Assembly: GCF_004027225.2 (NCBI RefSeq)
Contig: NC_044279.2
Coordinates: 53,547,219-53,611,218, forward strand
DNA length: 64,000 nucleotides
Reading direction: 5' to 3'
DNA from: Strigops habroptila
Lineage: Eukaryota; Chordata; Aves; Psittaciformes; Psittacidae
In this document: piece after piece, positions 15,801 to 27,800 of the stretch
How positions within the stretch are numbered: the first letter of the stretch is position 1
Layout of the letters: every line of letters starts with the position of its first letter
Made by a program: the position numbers and the translations under genes
The notes under the pieces: model-generated
Seen by the model: the letters and a program-made list of their open reading frames with translations, nothing else
What the model was told of the DNA's origin: nothing
Databases searched by the model: none

Positions 15801-18800
15801 AATGTTAGCGAACACTACACAAAGTGTGTTACAAATGAGAATGTGCCTGTGAAAACGGAAATACAAGTTTGCCACTGTGTGACATTTTTCTAAAACCCCC
15901 ACTTAGTGTACAAGGTTAGAAATCAAGAATGTATTTTTCTTCATTGAATGCACTAAAAATGATTGCTTCGTTCTATCACACATTAGGCAGAATCTCAGTA
16001 TTAACCAACCTGGCTGAAGATACACTTAGCTGATAATTTCAACTGTTTCTCTTACCAAAACTTTCAGTAAGAACTGGAGGGTGGGGGGAAAAACCCACAA
16101 AAAAATCACCAGAAAACTTTTCATATATATTCAAAGGAACTAAACCTATTACTAAAGAGGCCTGGAAGATTTTTTTTTTTTTTACACTTCCTAATGCAAA
16201 TATTATCCTTTTTTTTTTTTAATGTCATAAACCACATATCGATTTGTTTCAAATAAAACCTTCTATGCTACAGGTTAAGCCAGTTATTTTTTGAGGTTTA
16301 CAAGCCTTTATAGTGCTTAATCTGAAGTGCTGACACAGTATAAATCAGTTCTCTGCTGTTTCTTTGGGGAAAAAATATTTTAACTAGAATTTGTATGTGG
16401 CACACAAAAATCTTCAAGGCAATTAAAAACATGACTCGTGAGTCAATTTTCTTGTCAATGGTTTGAACACTTCAAAAATTAATGCTGTTTATGTTTAGCA
16501 AAATCAAATATTTCAGTGGGATTTTTTTTTCAGGAGAAGGAAAGTCCTTTAAGTTGCAAGTCAGGTTTCAAACTCTATACAGCCTGGAATAAATACAGCA
16601 ATGGCACAGGGCAAATAAAGCCTCTAGAGCATCCGGGAGTCACAAGAAATACTGTGACAACTAAACATTCCAGTAAGGAACAAATGCAAAACAGAAAGGA
16701 GAATAGATAGAGAAGAGCGAGCTTTGCCTCAAAAAATAGTATTGGAAGTAAGAGATGCTCTCATACTTAATCATACTCACAGGCTTAATCTGTGGTTCTG
16801 TCACCAACTTAATTGCCCTCAGCAGTCAACATCATCTAGGTTGCCTTTTTATAAATGAAGGACAACACCCCACTTCTCTGGCTGAAGTGGCTGCATGTAT
16901 TTTCTAGAAAATCCAGGCTTCTGACAGTCATTTGTAGTAAGGTATTTATCTAACTCAGTTTGTAAGATTCTGATCTTACGGGGCATTTTGTTATGCCCGA
17001 TAAGACTTCATTTCAGTCCGACATTTAGACTGAAAATTAAACACCTGTAAAAATTATATTTATGCTTCAAAAAGGAGTCTTGTTTCTCAAGCAACACAGG
17101 GCTTAAACATAAGGTACTGCACAAAGCCTACTACAGTCTGAAATGCTAAAGACAATTTTGAAATCAACCTTTTGCTTCAATGTTTTATCCTTTGTGGTTC
17201 CAGGCAACAGGAGCAAAAAAAGCTTAACCTTTTTTCACTACAATGCAGATTCCCTGTCAGCAAAACTCTTTCCTTTGATTTTATACGTCTGAATTCAGAT
17301 CACCAGAGAATGTTTATTAAATTTATCATCTACTATGCCACTTAGCTTTATCTTTTCTGATTCACATTAATGATGAAGCCTCAGGCTGTTAGATTTTGAG
17401 CACTGCTGAGTGCAAAATGAAATGTAATACATACTTCAAAACAAAGTTTATATTACAACATTTACAGACCACCCTTACTTCAGCCTCAGTTTGTGTTATT
17501 TAAACCATATATAATGACATGCTGAGAAAGAACACTATTGTAGGACGGGGATAATTATATCACACTTCATTATTCTAAAATCTCAAAGTCAGGAGATTTA
17601 CACTAAGCATTCTTCAGTTACACTAAAAGGTGCCCAGAGATCTACATCTGTCTCTCCCAGGTACATGCTCTAATCACTAGGCTACAGCCCTCCTTTTCAT
17701 TCAATGAACTTTGAATTTTCTTCTGCCCAGGGAGAGTTGTTTCAGCAAGACTTCAGATTTTCTCCCTCCACCTCCCATTTTAACCCTGCAACCCATGTGT
17801 TGTAACATCCTGAATGTTCAGAACATGAAGTTAAAGTATACTTTTGAAACCTAAGCAGCCAGAGACCTGCTTAGGTTTCAGAAGTGGACTCGTATCCTTT
17901 CACATATTTTAGGCTGAATTACAAGGTAAACTGCTATGGTGAAAACTACAAAATTCTACTGTTACAAAGTTCTACTGGCACAACCTGAAGTGAAAAGAAA
18001 TATGCTTACTCGTAATTGTTTAAAATGACTATAGATGAAAAAAAGACAACACAATTTAAGTGTTAACTGGTCTAGAGAAAAGCTACAGAATGTATTTTAG
18101 GATTATGACCAATGGATATGTAAAAATATTCATTGAGCTGCATGCATACACAGATTCCCCACCCCAGCAATGCCGTGCAGTTGAATACTCTACTGAAAAA
18201 GGAATGCAAAAGAAATATGGGACACTTCCCTCAAATTCCTTCTAACTACACAGCTTTGGGGTTCACAGATAAATTTTACTAAAGCCTCTAGTGCCACTCT
18301 ATCCATTCTTCCAGTTTTTTTCCTTCCCTCCCCTTTCTGCTTCAACTTCCCTGTCCTTTCATTTCAAGTACTATTAACGTCTACAATGCAAACACAGTGC
18401 AAAGAGATGCACCCAGCACACCCTTGGCTATTACTGTACATATTCAGTAGCCACTTTCCACTTATCCCTACTTCTATATTCCTTCTTCCTTACTGTTTTT
18501 TTAAGTCTTGAATCTTTTTCATCAGACTCCCGTAACCACACTACTAGAAAAAGCAAAAGTTCAGAAGTGCGTGTACAGCATTACTCCACTGTTATTCCTG
18601 GTATGTTAGATTAGACCTTTTACTTTAAGAAACACACTGGAGAATAGAAAATGCAAGGGCGACTTTTCACTAATCTTTCAAGATCTCAGCTGTGTAATGT
18701 AAAATAATATCCTCCACTCTCCACTGACTTCCATTTGTGTATGTTGAAAATCATGTGGAATCGGAGCAAAAAAAGTGGCTGCAACTTGCAACTTTTTGTC

Positions 18801-21800
18801 CCTTTTATAATCACTATGAATGATTTTCCTTATTGGGAAATTAACTTCCTGCTCCACTTGTTTCTCCTTTCTGCTTTCAACTTGTAACAGAACTTTTACT
18901 TTTTAGTGATAAACTATTACTCTGAGGAGTGTAAAGAAATCTGTTCATGATCTTTTTAACCACTTGAGGGCAGCAAACTCTTACTCTTTAAAAACCACTT
19001 AATACGTAAAAATACATTCAGGTTTAGAAGATGTTCCAGCATTCAAGAAGTACCACCGTTTAAAGGCTGCAGAAATGCAAGCGATTGAGCTGCTGTTTAA
19101 CAATCTACCTAGAATATCTGACCCTTTCATTGATTAAATCAATCCATGCACAATCCTAAAGGGTAATTTGAAAGGAATCACAGAAAAAGTCCAAAGAGGG
19201 TAAGTTCAATTCTTACCAGACTGCACATGTCAGATATCTACTGAACACATTCTAAACCCAAATAGAACACAAATATTTGATTTATAATCTGAAAACTATT
19301 AAACAGGATGAAAAATGCAAAAGATCTCCAAGTATTTTAAAATAAGAAAATAAATGTACATTCTTAGGTTTTAATATATGAATTTTTTAACGATAACTGA
19401 ACTCATGGGCCTGGTATCTATCTGCATTTATGAAAGCTAAGGTGCCAAATGCATCACTCTGGTACGCTTCTCACTTCTTATGCATCTCTGTACTTAATAA
19501 AAACTTCAACTAAATTGAGCTCTCTATTAGATTTTAGCAGCCCATTAGCCAACCTGTAATTCAAGTATTTTGAACCAAGACCACAATATGTAGACCCCTA
19601 ATTAATACTGCTCCCATTGTTCAGATTCATCTCAAGAAACAGCATGCTGTCTTACCAAGCAGATACTATCAATCAACCAATATGCTGCCAGTTTTCCGTA
19701 CAGCTTCATAGTTCACTACATACCCAACAAAACCACAATGAACTGTCATTCTTTTAAAAAGGTTTCAGATTCCTAAACTACTTGGATGCTCCAGTTTGTA
19801 ACTAATAAAATTATGCATCACTAGCAATTAAAATATAGTTACACTTGAAACTACATTTCCCAATTTGTATCTGCATACAATTTTTCCTTCTATATATTCA
19901 CATCTTTGCTGGTTCACGAAATTCAGTAATCCATTATTAACATAAATTATAGAGTTATGCCATATTTAAGAGAAACAGCAGGCAAAGTTTTCAGGACCGA
20001 GGGCAAAATTTACATGCAGTCAGCTTTGCTTTCACATAGCAAGAATGTAACGCTGCCCTCATCTTTTTCTTGAATTCCATCATGCACATGCATTAAAACA
20101 GTGTGGCATTACTCTGCTGGGAAAGTCATCAAATCTTTCAATCAGTTCTGTAAACAGCATTGATGCTACTGCCTACATGGAAGGCCATTTCCCATCCATC
20201 CCCCTCCAGTATTAAAGTTTGTACAAATTAAAATAAACCATACATTGTTTGCTTATGGCTCACAATATGTATCAAACTATCTTTCAGCAAGTTATTAAAA
20301 GGCATTACCACTGATCATGGGAAAAAAACCCAAACAAGCAAACAAAAACCACACAAAACAAAACATGTCAGACAAAATTAAAAAGTCATGTCTGTCCTGG
20401 GTTCAGCTATAGCAGTCATTTTTCTCCTGCTTAGTAGCTGGTGCAGTGCTGTGTTTTTTAACTTTCAGTCTGGGAACAACGCTGATAACACTGATGTTTT
20501 TAGTTGTTGCTAAGTAATGTTTATTCCAACCAAGGACTTTCTCAGTCTCATGCTTTGCCAGGGAGGAGGGGAAGCCGGGAGGAAGCAGAGACAGGACACC
20601 TGACCCAAACTAGCCAAAGGGGTATTCCATACCACAGCACGTCATGCCCAGTATATAAACCGGGGGGAGTTACCCGGAAGGCCCAGATCACTGCTCGGGT
20701 CGGGCTGGGTATCGGTCGGCGGGTGGTGAGCAATTGTATCCTCTCCCCTTGTTATTTCACTAATCATTATTATCATTGGTGGTAGCAGTAGTGGTTTTGT
20801 GTTATACCTTAGTTGCAGGACTGCTCTTATCTCAACCCGTGGGAGTTACATTCTTCCCATTCTCCTCCCCATCCCTCCGGGAGCGGGGGGAGGAAGAAGG
20901 GGGGGGGGGGGAGTGAGCGAGCGGCTGTGTGGTTCTGAGTTACCGGCTGGGCTCAAACCACGACAGTTCTTTTTGGCGCCCAACGTGGGGCTCGAAAGGT
21001 TGAGATAACGACAGATCTGACCAGAGTGTGTTTAATCATATTTGTGATAAGCATTCATTGTTACTACTCGTCACAATGGTGATTATTTGGCTCTCAGACG
21101 TGTTGCGCTTGATCTCAGAGTTTCAGCATGTTGTACCTTACTTACAGCCACTATTTGCTGTTTTAGCGTTTATCGGCTGGGGGGCCTGGGCTAAGGTTCT
21201 TGTTTCACTGTACTTCATGGTAATGACTTGTAATACAATAGACTCATTGATCATGAAACTGGTCTGGTTTGTGCTTCCAGCGTGGCCATCACCACTATAC
21301 ATTGGGAGGTATATAATGAAATATTTTAGCAATTGCATATCTTTTTTTTTCTCCTCGGGGGGTAAACTTACGAAGGAAGCATTCTCTTTCACCCCCCGTT
21401 CCCCCACCAGCCTATTTGCAACAGCAATTGAGAGTTCTGAAGGTTTTAGATGGCCTTTGAGTACCCTTGAAACCTGCCTGCTGATTGTGCTGGGGATCAG
21501 CATGTTGGCAAACATACGGAGTGTGTTTTACCCACGGCCATCCCGTCGTAGGAACATCCTATTTCGTTTAATGTCAAAAATTCAGCAGTATCAGGTTCGA
21601 ATCTGGTCTAGGGTTAGACGACGATATAGGAGGACCACCAGGAGATTTTCCCTGAGGCTGGACAGTTATGAGTGGCAGGGTGTGTGGGATAGTATGGGCA
21701 AGTACCTAGGCCAGTGGGCCCCTCCAGTGCTTTGGAACGTCACCACTGAACAAGTGCAACATCCGGAAAAACTAGTAAAACACTTAAACGAGGTGTGCTG

Positions 21801-24800
21801 TCGTCCTGGTTATACCAGAGAGGGACAAATTTTGGCAACATGCTGGGGCTTGGCCTATGCCTACAGAGCCCTGCTCAACACTATCCAGCACCTTCAAAGG
21901 GAAAAAAATGTCTCTGGATCTGATGGCAAAGCAACAGACAACGCAGCTATGCCAACTACAAGCACAGCAGCTACTCAGACCCTGACCACAACAGTCAACA
22001 CAGCTACTCCAAGTACAGCAGCTACATCAACCCCAGTGACAAGCACAACAGCTACTCAAACCCTGACCACAACAGACAACGCAACTACTCCAACTTCAAA
22101 TACAGCAGTTACACCAACCCCAGTGACAAGCACAACAGCTACTCAAACCCCGACAGCAACAGACAATGTGGCTACTCCAAGCACCACAGCCACACCAACC
22201 CCAGTGACAAGCACAGTAGCTACTCAAACCCCGACAGCAACAGACAATATAGCTACTCCAAGCACCACAGCTACACCAACCCCAGTGACATGCACAGTAG
22301 CTATTCAAACCCTGACAGCAACAGACAATATGGCTACTCCAAGCACTGCAGCTACACCAACCCCAGTGACAAGCACAGTAGCTACTCAAACCCCGACAGC
22401 AACAGATAATGCAGCTGTTGGTGTTACTCAACTCCCAAGCACAACAGCTGCACCAACCCCAGCAATAGACATTGCAACCACTCCAATCCTAGTGGCAGAC
22501 ACTGCAGCCACTCCAACCACAGTGACAAACACTGCAGCTAAACCAAATGTCCAGTTTGTGACAATGTCTGTTGCCCCTGTAAGCAAAAGCAGACGAAAGG
22601 CACAAAGAGCAACCCGCGAAGCGAAGAAAGATGAAGACCCAGTGCCATTACTATATGCAACAGCACCTGAACAAGAGTTACTACTACGTGGGTCAGAGGA
22701 AGAGGAAGAAGAGGTCACTTCTCGACCCTGGACCTCAACCGAACTACGGAATATGCGAAAAGATTTCACCCGTCTTCCAGGGGAGCACATTGTCACCTGG
22801 TTGCTCCGGTGCTGGGACAATGGGGCCGACGGTCATGAACTAGAAGGTAGGGAAGCCAAGCAGCTGGGATCACTTGCTAAGGAAGGAGGAATTGACAAAG
22901 CGATTGCAAGAGAGAAGCGAGCCCTCAGTCTTTGGAGGCGGCTCCTGGCAGCTGTGAAGGAAAGGTTTCCCTACAAAGATGATATTACGAATCGCTCAGC
23001 CAACTGGACCACGATAGAGAAAGGCATCCAGTCCCTGAGGGAATCAGCCATTATAGAGATGATCTATTGTAAGCCGGATTCCAGGAACACATCCGTAGAT
23101 CCAGATGAAGTCGAATGTACACGACCCATGTGGCGGAAACTTACAATGTCTCAGGAGACCATTAAGTTTTCATGGGAATCAAAGACCATTACAAGTGATT
23201 GATGAACTCATCAAATATTAACATGGAAGATGAAAGGTAACAAAAGAGCAAGAGACTTGTGCATATTCAATACACACTGAACACGAACATAGCAATATCA
23301 CATAGCCCTGCCTTCCATCACTAAGTAATGCCAGAGCAAAGGACAGATGTGGTGTTCATCTGGAATTAATAAAGCGAGCAGTGTCTAGCTCTCTTGTCAT
23401 TGCTTAATACTGGAAACTGATCTGGCATTACTTTAAGATTTTGTAATGCAATGTAATGCTCTTCAGGAGAAAAATATCCACGTGAACAAAGCACTTGAAA
23501 TCTCAAGTAAATGTATCTTTTAAGATGTTAGTACAACCTGAATTTAATTTGATGCGTTCTACAATTACAAAATGTACTCTTCAAAGCAACTTCCAGTGAA
23601 ATAGAAATATAGCTCATCCTCCTGATGCTTTTTATGTCATCACTGCAAAAATCAAAACCAAGAACACTAAAATTCATAAAAATGCTAAATATGGAGATTT
23701 AACTGAAATACTATAGAACAACTGAAAACAGGAAGTCTGAATTTTAGTACCTAATCAGCTACAATTTAGTTAAAAGTGTACTTCTATGGAAATATACTGA
23801 TGATGAAGGCTTTCATTGTCTGTCTCTATGTGTGCCTAAAAAAGTACTACTTTATTATATATATTTATTATATTATATATATCTAATGTGACTAATAAAG
23901 TATTACATTTAAACAAAGCAGAATACTTCCAAGTTACAGCCATGATTTACTGCAGCCCAAGACAGATTCTAATTAACAGGTAAGAGTTTGGAATCAGGCA
24001 AAATGTAAATACTGTTCTGTCTGTTGGCTTTCATAGCTCTAAAGCTGGTAACATACCCCTCTGCTTCTTTGGAATAGACTTGTTTTCATCCTCAAACATG
24101 GTCTGAAAGCACACAGATAACAGGTGACAATCACAGAGTATACCATTTCTCTGGATGCACTTAATTCATATTTGAATATTGTGCATAGGCAGCCCAGCAT
24201 GCTGGCTATATTTAGGAATCCTGAGAATTAGGGCATTTGCCGTTAGGCTCAGGGTCAGTTTTAGGCTCGTTGTTGTGAGAAACAAAGTATTGGGAAAGAA
24301 TCTCATATTAAGGTCAAAAACTACAGAACTTCTGAAAATAGGCAAACTATGTATACAAACAGGATAGCATTTGTGAAGTTAGAAGAAATGCACCCTAAGC
24401 TGACTGGAGAATTGAGATTCAAACATAAGCAACTTAGCTTGGTTAAATTTGAAAAAAAGTAAGGTGGAAGAGGAAAAGAATCTAAGATAATTTAAGCTAC
24501 ACACAGTCATGGAACTTTTTATAACTTATGAGAGAGCATGCATGTGCATTAAAGAGCAAGAGTTATTCACAACTGCTTACCCAGGATTCATGGTACAAAA
24601 CTGTGAGGAGGTGTATGCCATAATCATAGTTCTGTCTTCTTAGCGGACACCTGGAAGTTCAAAAACAAAGCTGGTCTTTTTGAAATCAAGCCACTTTTGA
24701 ATGAAATGTTAACATTAAAATTTCTAAGTTTGAATGTAGGGAAGCTTAGGGAAGTTTGTGTTTGATTCACATGCATTTCTGAATTACACATAATAGAGAA

Positions 24801-27800
24801 TAACATCATGAAGGCATGAGTATTAAGAACAAAGAGGAACAGGCATCTGCAGGTCAGCAGAGAAGCTTAACAAAATGCAAGAATTTACAGATCTTCAGGA
24901 AATGTTAAAAACTTCTTTACCCTCTGTGCCAAAGTGGAATCTAACATATGTTAAGTCTGAACTCCCTTAAAACAGGATTTATTTTTTTCCTCCAGATCTG
25001 AAGGAAGGAGTATGACTGGTGAAAACAGCTATGAAATACAGTTCAGAACAGACCTAGCCAACAATTTAAGAAGAAAAGTTCCCATCAATGTAGCTGTAAG
25101 TCAAAACAAGATCACCAGTAAATTCTGTTGGGATAAGACACAGTCCTGCAAAACCAGTGTTTTTCTTAAAATTAGTCATCAAAACCTTCTGCTAAGAATT
25201 TGATGACAAGTAATCTCTTCCTCATGCTGACCAACCATAACCTCCTGTCTATTTCTCACACTCATCTCTTCCTGCAAGCTCCTTTACTCCTCCCTTCCCC
25301 CCTACCTTTTGATACACAACAAACTGCATCATGTGAGATTACATCTAAGACACTCTAAAAATCACTCATCTGAATGACTATGGACTATGACTATTCTAAC
25401 AAATACAGTTCAAAAAGCACTCCAGCTTTTGACTTGCATTTAAAAGCAATCTAAATACCAGCCTGGAAAATCCTATATTGAAGATATAGATACCACTCAG
25501 AGGTTGGGCTTCAGAATATACTAAAAATAAAGTGAAATATCAACAGGCATGTTAAGAATTTCTTCTGGAACACAGCATGAGGCCATTCACAGATGCTCTA
25601 GAGGGTAAGCTCCTTTCAGCCACAAAATAAGTTGTGCTAGGGAAATGAAACTGGTTGGTAGCACAAGTGGCCCTGTAAACTATACAGATTTCCAAGTCTA
25701 GTCAGAAAAGCTGTGCACAATATTATCCATTTTGTATTGATTTTGTGTAGAATAAAACAGTACGTCATACTGAAGGACAGGAAATTCAAGAGGGGAAGAA
25801 GAATTCTAATAAAAACATGCAAACAGAAAAGACTACCAAAATATTCTTCCTGAGAGCAGCTGTGAATGAAGGTGTAGTGTGAATTTAGGAATACATATGT
25901 ATTCTCTTAAACACTTCAGAATTCAACATATGAAACATGTTTCTCCAATGCAGCCGTCTGCACATAACTGTAAATAACTACAGTGATTTGTTTATATCTA
26001 GAATATCTAAACACTGAGAAATACCTGGTCACCAATGTAATTTTTCTTGCCTGAAACTTCAGATCATTGTTAAAACCTACTGGTTCTGTTGGGAAACATG
26101 ACAACTACTTTAAAATAACATTTGAGACTTCAAAATACAGAGCGTCAATAACTAACAATATGTAACAAATATTAGGTTTGACCTTGTGTAATTTGTCCAT
26201 TACAATTTTAACAGTTAACAGGAGCACTGGTACGTTTAAGCCATATTTTAGCCTTAAAAGTGTAATAATTTTCCAAGAATAACTGGTATTACTGGAAGAC
26301 ACCCAGCCCCTTCTATACTGTGACCATTGCTACCGGCATGTTCTTTCTTTTGTGTAACCATACCTGTCTGTTATAATTGTGAGGATATCTGTATCCTTAC
26401 AGTACCGCTCTCCTACAAGTTTAATGAGCTTCTTCTTTGCATGGTCATCCAAATTCAAGTTAGAAAGTTTAACCTTCAAGTACAAGAGAAAACACCTTTA
26501 ATTGCTTGGATAAATCCAATCTTTGCACCCTGAAAATATTTTGAGATAGTCAGACACATCTTTGATCAAGAGCTATTAAATATGCATTTGCAGAATTTCT
26601 TCTGATTGTATCATATCAGAAATATTAACACAAGGCAAGTATAATATGAATATTCAAACAATAGATTTCTTTTCATCCAAACGCCAGAGTGGCTGGGGGA
26701 GAATATTTCTACTCAAACTTTTCTTCAGAGCAAAAAAAGAGCTGTCAGTTTAGTTTTAAGCTGTATTTCATATTTATATGTACTTCATATGGAAATAATA
26801 AATCTTTTTTAGGGTTGGGTTTTTTTTTTTTCCAAAATACAGATCAGTAAAGTTAATACTAAGATATACCAAAGATCTTTATTACAAGCATCCAAAAGAG
26901 GAAGACAGACATCAGTTCAAGAGACATCAAATGAGAATCCTCAAAATCATTATTAGGAGTTAATTAGAAGTTTGCAAAGATGCACACAGTTAACAATACA
27001 AAGTTAATCAAACAATAATGTGAATGGCTTGTCTTCTGTTCCAATACCAGGAAACCTACAAATACAAGATATACAAAGAACTACTATTTATTTGAAAAAG
27101 AAAAAAAAAAAAAAAAGGGCAACAAAACCAAAAAAAAACCCCACTAAGTTAGTCTGAAGCTAGTTTCTATGTGCACTAGCAAGTATGAAAAGTAAAACAA
27201 GCTGGTTTTACCTATCTGTTTACACGATAGCAAATAAGAAGGTCGAGAACCTTAACAGTCTAAACATACATGATATTGGAAACATGAGTTTCTATTAAGT
27301 GAGAGTTGCTAAGGCATATTAAAAACATGAGGACCTAATAGTAGTCTCTTACTAATTTGCATACAAATTTGTGAAAACTTGCTCCTGACCATGGATCTGA
27401 ATTAGGAGACAAAACTAGAAAGGCTGAAGTCTAGCATGCAATGACTACAAGGGGATGGTGAAGTTACTGCTAACAGTGGTGTGAAATACCTATTTAAGTC
27501 AATGACAGACTAAATTAAATTTCAGCCCCAAAGGTTTCACAACATAAAGGGAAAGTGAAGACTCCTACAGACAAAATGAACTATTACAGTTCAAAGTCAC
27601 CATGATTAGACGTTGTATCAGTGTTACGAGCATGTGGCATCATGCAGTATTTGAACTTCTATACTGACAGAGTAAGAACACAACTATCACTGACCACACT
27701 ACTGCTGCTGCTCTTAAGGTAGGCTCAAATCTCATCTCAAAAACACATTCAACTCCACAGCATATCCTAACTTTACTACCATGAGGACAGGCAAGCACTG

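Larger units (their letters stand above)
20393..23145 (+). mobile_element. 3'-truncated endogenous retrovirus in MRPS35 intron 7 (antisense)
   Basis: Order seen: one LTR (20393-20965), a tRNA-Lys primer binding site (20974-20991), a very short leader, then an uninterrupted gag-like frame. That frame leaves retroviral-looking sequence at about 23.14 kb and soon reaches a stop. No protease, reverse transcriptase, integrase, env or second LTR follows, so this is a 5' fragment. The long open frame points to a fairly recent insertion. The orientation opposes MRPS35, as is usual for LTR elements kept in introns. The Lys-1,2-type primer site is shared by several betaretroviruses and foamy viruses, so I leave the class open (ERVK-like or ERVL/foamy-like). 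The right break is an estimate from where the conserved gag pattern stops. Confidence 0.85.

Noticed and set aside
22096-22820. Minus-strand frames across the gag-like repeats
   Set aside because: The in-frame 81-bp repeat keeps the antisense frames open; their Cys/Trp-rich repetitive peptides are shadows.
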